Positions 7,701-16,439 of a DNA stretch of 34,163 nucleotides are shown in pieces. Source of the stretch: Verrucomicrobiota bacterium (lineage in GTDB: Bacteria > Verrucomicrobiota > Verrucomicrobiia > Opitutales > UBA953); contig JAPLTV010000022.1 of assembly GCA_026397955.1 (NCBI GenBank), positions 1 through 34,163 of the forward strand, written 5' to 3'. Below the pieces are notes generated by a model. That model did no database searches and had not been told where the DNA came from. It saw nothing but the letters and a program-made list of their open reading frames with translations. Numbering within the stretch: position 1 is the stretch's first letter; each line of letters begins with the position of its first letter. Both the position numbers and the translations under genes were made by a program.

Positions 7701-10223
7701 TCACCGGTTACGAAACCGTACCGATATTATCCTGAACTGGCGGCCGAGGTGGCTTGCTGGATGTTCTTCGGCCACCCTCTGGACGATTAGCTCACAGACA
7801 GAGCTCCCTCCCTCCCCCTCTGCCCGCCCAGTGATCCTGAACGTGTCGCCACGCACCGTCAGCACGGGCGCCCAGGCCTCCAGCAGGTCATTCGTCCTAA
7901 GGTGAATCGGCAACTCCGATGCGACCGCAACATAGGGCCGGTTGATGCCCGCCTCCTCCAAAGCCTGCTCTAAAATCCGCGATCGGGCGAAGGCTGCCAA
8001 CGAAGCATAGGGCCAGCCATGGCTCGGCTGTAGTTCGACGACTTTGCGTGCTAGTTCGGTGAGCTTATCCGCATCGAAACAGCGCATCCCTTGCTGACCA
8101 GTTAGCCCGGCGAAAGCTATTTCCGGCAAGAATGCCGCAGACTTGTCCGCGATATCGACAGAACTGAGCGATCCCCACTTGGCGAGCGAAGCACCGCCAG
8201 GCCTGGTGAAGAAAGTTGGGCCACGCAGTTCCTGCGGCCCGAACGGCCCGCCGACCTCCGCCTTCCACACCCCATCCGCAGCCCTCAGGAAAGCCTCCCA
8301 GGCCCTGGGGTCGCGTGAGTTGACGTTAAATGGACCGACAATATAAAACCCCCGGGCAGCATCGGCCGATCCAGCGACCACACCGCCCCCAGCTGCGATC
8401 AAGAATGGGTTATGCGAAACGACGCCCGGTTCGGGAACCGTTAAAGGCGCGGCGAAGAAGGCGGAATCCAGGTGCTCGCGCCAGAACGAGGACCCTAATG
8501 ACTCAAGATGACGGAGCGAACCGACGGACAGACGAGGAGCGCTGGGGAAATCACGAAGCCTCACCGAGGCGAACGCCCCCGCCTCGCTGGCGTCATGACG
8601 ATTGGGATGGAGATCCCAGAGAGGACCAGCCAACGGCGAAGCATCGTAATCCACGACATCCAACGCGGCCCCCACAGGATGATCGACGACCCATTCAATG
8701 GCGTCCATTGGTTCCGAAAAATTCCACCTCGAGCTTGAAAACCGCCCCGCGGCGGCCGCCGACCAGAACTCGCTCGCCTCACGGGACCGGAGGCGCACGC
8801 GTAGACAGGCCCGACGCTCTTCAATCACATAACCCGAGCTATCCTCGCGGGAATAATCCTCGCCCGTGGTGCGAATCATGAAATCAGGAAAGGGTATATT
8901 CTCCAAGACGATGACGGGCTTGGCGGGATAGTCCGTGATGGCGACATCACGAGGCGGCTCCCCCGCATAGGGCCGCAGACGGATACCTACCTTGCCCCTG
9001 AAGCGCACCGCGATCTCGATCCGATCCGATGGCAGAAATACCGTCGGCTCCGGACGTTTCCAGCCAGGACCATGAGAGGCCCGGTCCATCTTCCACGTCG
9101 TCTTGGTAAGGATGCGCGCCAGGCCCTGCGGCTGACTCGTCGGCGCCGGATTGACCAACGCGTAGACCTCGCCCGGTAAAAGCCCGCGCCCTGCCATCCC
9201 ATAGGTCGACGTATCGGTGATTTCAGCCCAGAGCCAAAGACCCCGCTCACGCAAGCCCTGCCGGATAATCCCGAAATCTTCCTGCGGGCAGTCATCCAGA
9301 TCGGTGACGAAGGAACTCTGCGTCTCCAGGTTGGTCACCGTCACCTCTGGAGAACCCATAATCTCCACGAGGAACATCTTGCCCTGCGGGCCAGCAAGTA
9401 CCGGCACGGTGAGTCGATTCCATAACACCATCGTCCCATGGAACCGTAACCGATGCCGGCCATCGCTCCGCGAGTTGAAGAAACCTAGGCTCAACCTGAA
9501 ATCTGCGAGAACGGGTAAAGTCGAGAGTGACCTGGGACCGTCTTCGACGCGGACAAGGGGATATCCTTTCATGGGTGAGGACACAAAAGGGGAACTCGGC
9601 AGGACCTGCCCCATTGCTTCACCGAGCTCCGAAGCCAGCACCGCATCGTTTGAGAGATTCTTCCTCCACCCACCGTTCACCGGATCGGTGAGCAGGCCTC
9701 GCACCTGCCACGAGTAAGCTTGGGCTGACGCCGCACCGAAAAAATCAGGTCCACCGCCCGCCAACGCAATCGATTGCGACGGCGATACTGACTCGGCCAA
9801 AGCGAACGGGAGTTTGGCTCGGCCAGCGGCCGTCCGAGCCCAGCCCGAAGCCTGACCGGAGGCTACAGAGCGGGCGGACACGTCGTGCCCCATGGAGAGA
9901 TCTATCGTCGACCAACGGCAAAGGAGGGAACCGTCCGCGAATTCGGCTGTCAGCTTCACCTGCGACGACTTGCTTCCGACCACCAGTTGTCCGGGCGATG
10001 ATTCATAACTATGGCCGACATCCAGGCCAAGCCCTGCCTGTAATTCCGCAAGGCCAAGCCTAGCGGCGTTTTCAGAGGCTATTCGCAGCGCGCGTCCCCG
10101 CCGGACCGCCTCCTCCTGCCTATGTTCAATCATCAGGAGCGAGGCCAACGAAAAGGCCAACGCGACCAGCCCCGCCAACACCATCAGCGAGGCCAGTAAT
10201 ACTAATCCGTTTCTCTTATTCAT
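7701..10223 (-). CDS. Verru_Chthon cassette protein A-like pilin-type protein
   Basis: An 840-residue protein with a pseudopilin or PilX-type N-terminus: short basic lead MNKRNG, a ~28-residue hydrophobic helix (LVLLASLMVLAGLVALAFSLASLL), then a charged coil. Segments that I recall from the Verru_Chthon cassette protein A family are in the right order: GLLTDPVNGG (~178), LPVLADFRLS with a following LWNRLTVPV, GPFNVNSRDPRAWEAFL (~631), YASLAAFARSRILEQALEEAGIN, and APVLTVRGDTFRITGRAEG (~788). The frame is open to 10961, through an antisense response regulator, so I use the ATG at 10223 which opens the pilin helix. The usual partner genes B, C and D are not in this window. The role is probably in a surface or secretion structure; this is inferred. 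Confidence 0.72.
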   Translation of the reverse strand: MNKRNGLVLLASLMVLAGLVALAFSLASLLMIEHRQEEAVRRGRALRIASENAARLGLAELQAGLGLDVGHSYESSPGQLVVGSKSSQVKLTAEFADGSLLCRWSTIDLSMGHDVSARSVASGQASGWARTAAGRAKLPFALAESVSPSQSIALAGGGPDFFGAASAQAYSWQVRGLLTDPVNGGWRKNLSNDAVLASELGEAMGQVLPSSPFVSSPMKGYPLVRVEDGPRSLSTLPVLADFRLSLGFFNSRSDGRHRLRFHGTMVLWNRLTVPVLAGPQGKMFLVEIMGSPEVTVTNLETQSSFVTDLDDCPQEDFGIIRQGLRERGLWLWAEITDTSTYGMAGRGLLPGEVYALVNPAPTSQPQGLARILTKTTWKMDRASHGPGWKRPEPTVFLPSDRIEIAVRFRGKVGIRLRPYAGEPPRDVAITDYPAKPVIVLENIPFPDFMIRTTGEDYSREDSSGYVIEERRACLRVRLRSREASEFWSAAAAGRFSSSRWNFSEPMDAIEWVVDHPVGAALDVVDYDASPLAGPLWDLHPNRHDASEAGAFASVRLRDFPSAPRLSVGSLRHLESLGSSFWREHLDSAFFAAPLTVPEPGVVSHNPFLIAAGGGVVAGSADAARGFYIVGPFNVNSRDPRAWEAFLRAADGVWKAEVGGPFGPQELRGPTFFTRPGGASLAKWGSLSSVDIADKSAAFLPEIAFAGLTGQQGMRCFDADKLTELARKVVELQPSHGWPYASLAAFARSRILEQALEEAGINRPYVAVASELPIHLRTNDLLEAWAPVLTVRGDTFRITGRAEGEGGSSVCELIVQRVAEEHPASHLGRQFRIISVRFRNR

Positions 10224-10253
10224 GGATGAGGAATAAGCCCCATCGTCTTTCCA

Positions 10254-10282
10254 TTGATAATAAAAGGGCAAAACAGGATATA
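10254..10282 (+). promoter_or_regulatory. Candidate promoter for the first response regulator
   Basis: TTGATA, 17 bp, then GATATA with more AT (GATATATC), 18 bp before the start codon at 10300, inside an AT-rich 76-bp gap between the divergent pilin-like gene and the regulator. The -35 match is good and the -10 match is modest. Confidence 0.3.
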
Positions 10283-10299
10283 TCTCAGGTATTGATTCC

Positions 10300-11049
10300 A
10301 TGAAGACATCATTGCGCAAAATCCGCGTCAGCCGTCCCGCCGCCCACCCGACCTTCCCGCTCACGAGGAAACCTTCGGTATCTTCGGCACCTGCAGGCAA
10401 GAAGCGCGTGCTGGTGATCGAGGACCAGTCCGCGGTCTGCGACCTGGTCGCGGAGATGATCCACGCGCACCCGCGCTGCGACTTGGCCGGCAAGGGCTCC
10501 GATGGTGAAAGCGCGGTCGAGTTGGCTCTGCAACTCAGACCCGACATCCTGGTACTCGACGTCATCATGCCCGGGGTCGGCGGCATCGAAGTCCTGCGTC
10601 GCCTCGGCGGTAGCCTGCCAGCGATGAAGGTGCTGATCTTTTCCGGCAAGCAGGAGCCGCACATCGTCCGCGCCCTCATGCAGGCGGGCATCCACGGCTT
10701 CGTGAACAAGAACGGCCCGCTCTCCGAACTCCGCAAAGCCCTCGAGGCGATCGCCCTCGGCAACACCTGGTTCAACGAGGACTTCAGCCGCACGGTCCGC
10801 CAGGCCCTCGCCTCCCCCGCCCACCTCGGCGAAGGGGTGATCGACCAGCTGACCCCGCGCGAACGGGAGATCGCCGTCCTCATCGCCCAGAGCCACAGCA
10901 GCAAGGAAGTCGCCGGCCGCCTCAGCATCAGCATCAAGACCGCCGAGAACCACCGAGCCAACCTGATGCGGAAGCTGGGCGTCCGGGACGTAGCCGGGCT
11001 GGTCCGCTTCGTGGTCCGCCAGGGGCTGGTCGACCCGACGGCGGAATAA
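10300..11049 (+). CDS. NarL/FixJ-type response regulator (first of two)
   Basis: A 249-residue two-domain regulator. Residues ~35-160 form a receiver domain: acidic pair E41/D42, phospho-acceptor D87 in LVLDVIMPG, conserved Ser/Lys positions S115 and K137. Residues ~183-245 form a LuxR/GerE helix-turn-helix (LTPREREIAVLIAQ...SIKTAENHRANLMRKLGV). It has ~34 extra N-terminal residues compared with its neighbour. No histidine kinase gene is nearby. It is divergent from the pilin-like gene and 72 bp before a second, clearly paralogous regulator. Confidence 0.92.
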   Translation: MKTSLRKIRVSRPAAHPTFPLTRKPSVSSAPAGKKRVLVIEDQSAVCDLVAEMIHAHPRCDLAGKGSDGESAVELALQLRPDILVLDVIMPGVGGIEVLRRLGGSLPAMKVLIFSGKQEPHIVRALMQAGIHGFVNKNGPLSELRKALEAIALGNTWFNEDFSRTVRQALASPAHLGEGVIDQLTPREREIAVLIAQSHSSKEVAGRLSISIKTAENHRANLMRKLGVRDVAGLVRFVVRQGLVDPTAE

Positions 11050-11121
11050 GATTGTTACCAAAGGACGCCCTTTTGCGTTCGCCTGCGGAGGGGAGGAGGA
11101 CAGAATCATCCTCACCCCCTC

Positions 11122-11793
11122 ATGAAGACAACTTCCCGGAAGGCGAAAACGGTCGTGGTCGTGGAAGACCAGACCGCCATCTGCGAACTGATCATCGAGA
11201 TGCTTGAAGTCCGCGGCCTCTATCGCGTCCTGGGCTCGACGGCCGACGGCAACGAAGGCCTGGCGCTGGCGAAGCAGCTCAAGCCCGACATCCTGATCCT
11301 CGACATCCTCCTGCCGGGCATCAGCGGCCTGGAAGTCCTCCGCCAGCTCCACGGCACGCAACCTGACCTGAAGGTCCTGGTGTTCTCCGCCAAGTCCGAG
11401 AAGCAGCTCGCCCGCGGGCTCCTTAAGGTCGGCGTCCGCGGCTATGTCCCGAAGAGCGCCCGCCTCTCCGAACTCCGCCAAGCGGTCGACGCCGTCGCCG
11501 CGGGTGACACCTGGTTCAGCGACTCCTTCCAGAAGGCTATGGCCGACGCCCTCACGGCGCCAGAAAGTGACGTCGACGCCAAGGGTACGACGCTCACGGA
11601 ACGCGAAAAAGAAATCGCGATCCTGCTGGCCAAGAGTTTTTCTAGCAAGGAAGTGGCCGTGAAACTCGATATCAGTGCCAAGACGGTCGAGAACCACCGC
11701 ACGAACCTGATGCGTAAACTCGGCGTCCACGATGTCGCCGGGGTCATCCGCTTCGTGGTACGCCAAGGCTTCTACGACCCTTCCGAAGGTTGA
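11122..11793 (+). CDS. NarL/FixJ-type response regulator (second of two)
   Basis: A 223-residue response regulator with receiver domain (E15/D16, phospho-acceptor D61 in LILDILLPG, K111 in VPKSARL) and C-terminal LuxR helix-turn-helix (~158-215; LTEREKEIAILLAKSFSSKEVA, KTVENHRTNLMRKLGVHDVAG). It shares long near-identical stretches with the upstream regulator, e.g. SSKEVA, NLMRKLGV and RFVVRQG, so the pair is a tandem duplication. No cognate kinase is visible. The recognition helices are so similar that overlapping target sites are likely (inference). Confidence 0.92.
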   Translation: MKTTSRKAKTVVVVEDQTAICELIIEMLEVRGLYRVLGSTADGNEGLALAKQLKPDILILDILLPGISGLEVLRQLHGTQPDLKVLVFSAKSEKQLARGLLKVGVRGYVPKSARLSELRQAVDAVAAGDTWFSDSFQKAMADALTAPESDVDAKGTTLTEREKEIAILLAKSFSSKEVAVKLDISAKTVENHRTNLMRKLGVHDVAGVIRFVVRQGFYDPSEG

Positions 11794-11851
11794 GCCGAGC
11801 GGACGGATTGCGTCCGGGGGAGTTCCGCATCCCAATACAGGCCTCCCTTCC

Positions 11852-12907
11852 ATGACCACTACCGCCCAGGCCTTCGGTTCCGCCTCACCTTCTTCGAAAC
11901 TCGCCCCGCTGCAGATCGCGCGCCGCGAGCCGGGCCCGACTGACGTGCAGATGGAGATCCTCTTCTGCGGCGTCTGCCACTCCGACGTCCATACGGCCCG
12001 CGGCGAATGGCCGGGCACGAACTACGCCTGCGTCCCGGGCCACGAGATCGTGGGCCGCGTCACCGCGGTCGGCGCTAAGGTCACGAAGCTCAAGGTCGGC
12101 GACATCGGCGCGACGGGCTGCCTGGTCGACTCCTGCCGCACCTGCCCGAGCTGCCAAAAGGGCCTGGAGCAGTTCTGCCGCACCGGCGCGACCTTCACCT
12201 ACAACAGCCCCGACAAGCACCTCGGCGGCCATACCTTCGGCGGCTATTCCTCCGCCATCGTGGTCGACGAGGCCTTCACCCTGCGCGTCCCGCAGGGCAT
12301 GGACCTCGCCGCCACCGCCCCGCTGCTCTGCGCCGGCATCACGACCTACTCCCCGCTCCGCCACTGGAAGGTCGGCCCCGGCCAGAAGGTCGGCATCGTG
12401 GGCCTCGGCGGCCTCGGCCACATGGGCGTAAAAATTGCCCGTGCCTTCGGCGCCCACGTCGTCCTCTTCACCACCTCCCCCTCCAAGGTCGCCGATGGCC
12501 TCCGACTCGGTGCCCATGAAGTCGTCGTCTCGACGGACGCCGCCGCGATGGCCAAGCACGCCTGCTCGCTCGACTTCATCCTCGACTGCGTCTCCGCCCA
12601 GCACGACCTCAACGCCTACCTCTCGCTCCTACGCCTCGACGGCACCCTCTGCCTCGTCGGCGTGCCCGAGCAGCCGCTCGCGGTCCATGCCTTCAGCGTA
12701 ATCATGCCCCGTCGCAACTTCAGCGGCTCCTGCATCGGCGGCATCGCCGAGACCCAGGAGATGCTCGAGTTCTGCGCCAAGCACGGCATCGTCTCCGACA
12801 TCGAGCTGATCCCGATTCAGAAGATCAACGAAGCTTGGGACCGCATAATCAAGCAGGACGTGCGCTACCGCTTCGTGATCGACATGGCCTCACTGAAGCA
12901 GGCCTGA
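11852..12907 (+). CDS. Zinc-dependent NAD(P) alcohol dehydrogenase, YahK/CAD group
   Basis: A 351-residue medium-chain alcohol dehydrogenase of the cinnamyl-alcohol-dehydrogenase group, aldehyde reductases that mostly use NADPH. Catalytic zinc ligands: C42 (CGVCHSD), H64/E65 (GHEIVG) and C160 (LLCAGITTYSPL). Structural zinc: C95, C98, C101, C109 (SCRTCPSCQKGLEQFC). The Rossmann glycine motif is GIVGLGGLGHMGVK (181-194). These features match E. coli YahK closely. The frame opens at 11732, but the ATG at 11852 gives the family N-terminus. It is 58 bp after the second response regulator and nearly abuts (5 bp) the convergent metallopeptidase gene. Confidence 0.92.
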   Translation: MTTTAQAFGSASPSSKLAPLQIARREPGPTDVQMEILFCGVCHSDVHTARGEWPGTNYACVPGHEIVGRVTAVGAKVTKLKVGDIGATGCLVDSCRTCPSCQKGLEQFCRTGATFTYNSPDKHLGGHTFGGYSSAIVVDEAFTLRVPQGMDLAATAPLLCAGITTYSPLRHWKVGPGQKVGIVGLGGLGHMGVKIARAFGAHVVLFTTSPSKVADGLRLGAHEVVVSTDAAAMAKHACSLDFILDCVSAQHDLNAYLSLLRLDGTLCLVGVPEQPLAVHAFSVIMPRRNFSGSCIGGIAETQEMLEFCAKHGIVSDIELIPIQKINEAWDRIIKQDVRYRFVIDMASLKQA

Positions 12908-12912
12908 GCGAG

Positions 12913-14547
12913 TTACTTCGCTTCGCCCTTGATTGCGGCCGATGCGGCATCCGCAGGAGTCCGCGCCAACATCTGGTAAAGCGGGCTGGATGCTGGAATG
13001 GAAAGCTCCTGGCGGATATTGCGGAAGAACTCCTGGAGCCGATTGGTCTTGGCGAGGAGGATCGGGTCCGTCGCCAGTCGGCCGTAAAAGACCTGGTCGG
13101 CGACCATCATGCGCGCGTACATCGTCGCGCGGTCGTCGGTGGCGATATTCATGCCGTAAGGTTCGGCGAAACCCTTTCGTCCCTTGTTGTCCTTGGTGTG
13201 AGTGGGCTGTCCTTCGGCGCTGACAGAATTCGGTCCGATCCGATATCTGAAGCCGTCTTCGTTCAGGGCATCCCAAGTGGCCCCAAACAGCGGGCTACCG
13301 GAGCGCGTGAACTGGCGTTCCATCGCGTGAAAGACCTCGTGATGCGTGGTGCGGCTGAAGAAGGCACGGGAAGCCACGTCCTCCGGTTTGAAGGAGTTCA
13401 ACCCGTAGGCGACCGCCGGCTTGGGAATCCAGCTGAAGCTCTGGCCGGCCAGTTTTACATCGCGGTAAGTGAACTCGTCCAAGATGTAGATATTGCCGAA
13501 ACTCAGCCGGGAGACGATCGCATCGGGATACATGTCCAGTTCGTCGCGCAGCATGCGCACGAAGGCCTTGAATTGGACAATCTTCTTGTCGGTGAAATAC
13601 GAATAGACCAAGCGGACCTTGGCGGGCATCGGCGGCGCAGGCGAACCGGGCGCCCACAGCACGGTGATGCCCCACTTCTTTTCGATGAGACGCAGGTCGG
13701 CCTGAATTTCCGGGTCTTTCTTGATCAGGTCGACGCTACCTAGATTGGTGAGGTCGTTCGTGCAGACGATTCGCTGGGACTCGGGGATAATGGTGAGCTG
13801 ATCGAAGAACGCTTGGTCGAAACCCTTATCCTGCGTGGCCAGGAAATCTTTCATGACGGCGAGTTTCTTGGCGATCGAAGGGTCAGCCTTGGCTTCGGCG
13901 ATCAGATCTAGGTGTTCGAATGGGTCCCAGAAAAGACCGAACAAGGCGGCACGCGAGTCGGCACCGGCCAAGCGCTTCCCGATGGGGGTGGTGGAGGCGG
14001 TAGCTGGCTTGGTGAGTTTCTTCCAGGCTTCAAACGAGATGGGATCGGCCGGAGCCTTATGGTCTTGGAGCAGGAAGCCGATCAGGGTCTGATGGATATG
14101 GCGCCCCTTGAAAAACTCCTGCACCGCGGTGAGCTTGGCGGGGACAGTCAGGGCAATCGCCTCGGCGGCCTTGAATTCAAATGACGACGAAGAGGTGGGC
14201 ATAACGCCCGACGCCGGACGCTTGGACAAAAAAGATTCGGCCAGCACAAGCTGGCGCGGTCCATGATGCTTCAGGAAACCCGCTGGATAGCGCTTGAGCT
14301 CCTCTTCCACCCATTCGAGCACCTTCACTGTACCGGCGAGATTCGCGTCCGTGACCGGGGTGATATCGTAGGACGCCGATAATGCGTTGTCGTCCGATTC
14401 AGCTGACCGGATCTCGATATCATACTGGGCCTTGAACCGGCCCTTCAGGTCAGCGAGCTGCTGGCTGACGGGAGTCGGTTCTGTCGCGATCAAAACCCCA
14501 AGCCCGAAGCCCAAAAACATCAGGGCATGGCGAAGCGAGCGTTTCAT
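12913..14547 (-). CDS. Exported two-domain putative zinc metallopeptidase
   Basis: A 544-residue exported protein (signal MKRSLRHALMFLGFGLGVLIA). It has HEVFH at residues 403-407, an HExxH zinc-protease motif, followed by a possible glutamate ligand in WDALNEDGF (~425-432). The sequence appears to be two copies of one domain: residues ~35-250 and ~290-540 share the same order of landmarks (ELxxYP, then ...FFxxxxHxxxxH-like segment about 60 residues later, WxxL, DxRA[LT][LM][FY]). In the first copy the HExxH site reads HIHQTLIGF and is not a zinc site. So one active and one degenerate domain. I cannot name a MEROPS family. The start at 14547 is set by the signal peptide. Confidence 0.7.
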   Translation of the reverse strand: MKRSLRHALMFLGFGLGVLIATEPTPVSQQLADLKGRFKAQYDIEIRSAESDDNALSASYDITPVTDANLAGTVKVLEWVEEELKRYPAGFLKHHGPRQLVLAESFLSKRPASGVMPTSSSSFEFKAAEAIALTVPAKLTAVQEFFKGRHIHQTLIGFLLQDHKAPADPISFEAWKKLTKPATASTTPIGKRLAGADSRAALFGLFWDPFEHLDLIAEAKADPSIAKKLAVMKDFLATQDKGFDQAFFDQLTIIPESQRIVCTNDLTNLGSVDLIKKDPEIQADLRLIEKKWGITVLWAPGSPAPPMPAKVRLVYSYFTDKKIVQFKAFVRMLRDELDMYPDAIVSRLSFGNIYILDEFTYRDVKLAGQSFSWIPKPAVAYGLNSFKPEDVASRAFFSRTTHHEVFHAMERQFTRSGSPLFGATWDALNEDGFRYRIGPNSVSAEGQPTHTKDNKGRKGFAEPYGMNIATDDRATMYARMMVADQVFYGRLATDPILLAKTNRLQEFFRNIRQELSIPASSPLYQMLARTPADAASAAIKGEAK

Positions 14548-14641
14548 GGGGGTGTCGCTCAAAATGAGCCAATCCTCCCAGATGACCACCCTAAGTTTTG
14601 AACCAACCGCAGAGCCGGCCTAGGCAATAGATGAATCGAGC

Positions 14642-14723
14642 TGCCTTGGGTAGGGCGGGTTGTCCCTAACCCGCCGTTGAAAGACAACTATGTCGTGACG
14701 CGGTCCCGACCCTACCCGAGGCA
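14642..14723. repeat. Cloverleaf-like palindromic intergenic element
   Basis: An 82-bp element closed by a 14-bp outer stem (TGCCTTGGGTAGGG with CCCTACCCGAGGCA, one wobble) and holding inner stems: GGCGGGTT/AACCCGCC (14654-14675, loop GTCCCT), GTTG/CAAC (14676-14688) and a weaker GTCG/CGAC (14692-14709). It sits in the 253-bp gap between the metallopeptidase and the GDSL gene. It resembles REP/BIME-like repeats; no second copy is in this window. Confidence 0.55.
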
Positions 14724-14750
14724 GGTGTTCGCGGTCGGAGAGACAAGAAA

Positions 14751-14777
14751 CAAAAAGGCCGCCCGGATGGGCGGCCC
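14751..14777 (-). terminator. Intrinsic terminator of the GDSL esterase gene
   Basis: On the minus strand GGCCGCCC, loop ATCC, GGGCGGCC, then TTTTTG: a perfect 8-bp GC stem with a U-tract, 24 bp past the stop codon at 14801. Confidence 0.85.
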
Positions 14778-14800
14778 TCTTCAAAACCTGAGGCTAAGGC

Positions 14801-15538
14801 TTACTTGAGCAGTTCCTTGACCTTGGCTTCCATCGCGTCGGACCAGATCTGGTATCCCTCGGCGTTCGGGTGCAAGAGGTCGGGCATGATGCTCTTGGGG
14901 AGCGTGCCGTCGGCTGCGAGGAATTTGGCGCCGACATCGAGGAAGAAGACCTTCTTGTCGTCAGCGAAGCCCTTCACGATGGCGTTGGTGGCCTCGTTCT
15001 GCTGGCGGAACTTATCGTCCTTGTTCGCGCCGCGCGGGAAGATGGCGAGGATCAGGATCTTGGCGTCGGGGCACTTCTTCTGGAGGCTGGCGACAATGGC
15101 CTTGATGCCTTCGGCGGTCTGCTCGGCGGTGCACTCATAGACAGCGCCGTTGAGCTCCTTCTGGGCGCGACCCTGGTGTCCGGTGTTGTTGGTGCCAATC
15201 ATCAGGACAATCTCCTTCGGTTTGAGGCCATCGAAGTTGCCGTGCTCGAGACGCCAGAGCACATGCTCGGTGCGGTCGCCGCCGATACCAAAATTGGCGG
15301 CCTTGAGCGGTGCCCAGGTCTTCTCCCAGACGGCCTTGCCCTTGCCGTCCCAACCGTGGGTGATCGAGTCACCGAGGAAGACGAGCTGGGCTTCGCCCTG
15401 CTTCGAGATGACGTTGAAGGATTCATGGCGCTTCTCCGTGCCGGGATGGAGCACCGGCTGGGTGGCGTAATTGGTCGCAGCCGAGACAGCGACGAGGGAC
15501 GCCACAAGGGCGACGAGGGATGTGATGCGGGTCTTCAT
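14801..15538 (-). CDS. Secreted GDSL/SGNH esterase, PAF-acetylhydrolase-like
   Basis: A 245-residue exported SGNH hydrolase (signal MKTRITSLVALVASLVAVSA). All four blocks are visible: block I FLGDSITHGW with Ser58; block II FGIGGDRTEHVLWRL with Gly87; block III MIGTNN with Asn117; block V DLLHPNAEGY with Asp220/His223. The spacing and the WRLEHG segment match the PAF-acetylhydrolase-like subgroup common in Planctomycetes and Verrucomicrobia, which remove acetyl or other small esters, often from glycans. It is a single gene with its own terminator. Confidence 0.92.
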   Translation of the reverse strand: MKTRITSLVALVASLVAVSAATNYATQPVLHPGTEKRHESFNVISKQGEAQLVFLGDSITHGWDGKGKAVWEKTWAPLKAANFGIGGDRTEHVLWRLEHGNFDGLKPKEIVLMIGTNNTGHQGRAQKELNGAVYECTAEQTAEGIKAIVASLQKKCPDAKILILAIFPRGANKDDKFRQQNEATNAIVKGFADDKKVFFLDVGAKFLAADGTLPKSIMPDLLHPNAEGYQIWSDAMEAKVKELLK

Positions 15539-15651
15539 AGGGGTAGGCGCACTCTGCCCTTCCCCTCATCCGCTGGCAAGCCGTCAGGGTTTAGCCCTAG
15601 ACTGAATGAGAATCTCCTTCACTTCTAACGGACCTCATCCAGCCTCCAGAC

Positions 15652-16302
15652 ATGAGCCAACCGCTAAAGTTCTTCATCGCCGGCCTACTGCTCCTCTCGG
15701 CCGTGATCGCCTACGTGCTGACCCGGCCGCAGAGCCAGCCCGCCTGGGATGGCACCGCCCTGCTGGCACGCGCCGAGCAATCGCTCGAAGGCTTACCGAC
15801 CAAGGAAGCGGCCGAAATCCGTGCCCTTCTCGTGAGCACCGGGCCCACCCTCGTGGACGACCGGGCCAGCGCTTGGCTCAAGGCAGCCATCAAGGGCAAC
15901 CTCGAACCGGTCAGCGTGTTCGCCATCGCGAACCTCCGCGCCTTGGCCGAAAGCGGCGACATTGAAGCGATGTCCGGACTATCCTTCGTGCTGACCCAAA
16001 GGATCGCAACCGCGGACGAAGGCTTCCGGTGGCTGCACAAGGCCGCGGAAAAGGGTCATGCTCAATCCGTCTTTATAGTGATGAGCCGTGACCTGGAAGA
16101 CAAGCCTGCCGAGCTCCTCAAGGCCATGACCGAGTTCGCCCTGCGCGAAGACGACGCGGGATACCAAGCCCTCTACTGGTTCGCTTTCGCCCACGAGAAA
16201 GGCCAACACGGACTGCCTCAGGACGCCACGAAGGCGACCGACTACCGTAATCGCGCCAAGGCCTTGGGCGAGAAGCTGCGGGCGTCCGCCACGACGAAGT
16301 GA
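15652..16302 (+). CDS. Membrane-anchored Sel1-like repeat protein
   Basis: A 216-residue protein with an N-terminal signal anchor (FFIAGLLLLSAVIAYVL). The rest is alpha-helical with Sel1-like units: ADEGFRWLHKAAEKGHAQSVF and ALYWFAFAHEKGQHGLPQDATKATDYRNRAKALG, plus a weaker one around ASAWLKAAIKGNLEPVSVFAIANL. Sel1 repeats are protein-binding solenoids. It is probably a periplasmic scaffold. It is the last ordinary gene before the mobile-DNA zone. Confidence 0.7.
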   Translation: MSQPLKFFIAGLLLLSAVIAYVLTRPQSQPAWDGTALLARAEQSLEGLPTKEAAEIRALLVSTGPTLVDDRASAWLKAAIKGNLEPVSVFAIANLRALAESGDIEAMSGLSFVLTQRIATADEGFRWLHKAAEKGHAQSVFIVMSRDLEDKPAELLKAMTEFALREDDAGYQALYWFAFAHEKGQHGLPQDATKATDYRNRAKALGEKLRASATTK

Positions 16303-16329
16303 AGGTTCACTTCACCTCGGGGCGAACAC

Positions 16330-16422
16330 GGGGTCAGGCCGTACCCTGGTTCAGGGTGTAACTAAAAACGCCTGAAATGCTCGAATCTAGTTACGCCTAC
16401 GTTAGGGGTACGGCCTGACCCC
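16330..16422. repeat. 93-bp palindromic element, copy 1 (GGGGTCAGGCCGTACC ends)
   Basis: Bounded by a perfect 17-bp inverted repeat, GGGGTCAGGCCGTACCC (16330-16346) and its complement (16406-16422). Inside is a second inverted pair (GTAACT ... AGTTAC) around TGAAAT. A 92-bp relative with the same outer 16 bp is at 34037-34128. This looks like a REP/miniature element mobilised in trans, for example by a REP-associated tyrosine transposase; none is encoded here. Confidence 0.75.
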
Positions 16423-16439
16423 ATGGGCGATTGCATAAC

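Noticed and set aside
7002-7790. 262-codon frame opposite the BAX-inhibitor-like gene
   Set aside because: Highly acidic low-complexity mirror of a membrane protein; the minus-strand gene is well supported.
10309-12018. 569-codon frame antisense to both response regulators
   Set aside because: Both regulators have full motifs on the plus strand; the antisense frame has no family-like motif and arises from GC-rich codon bias.
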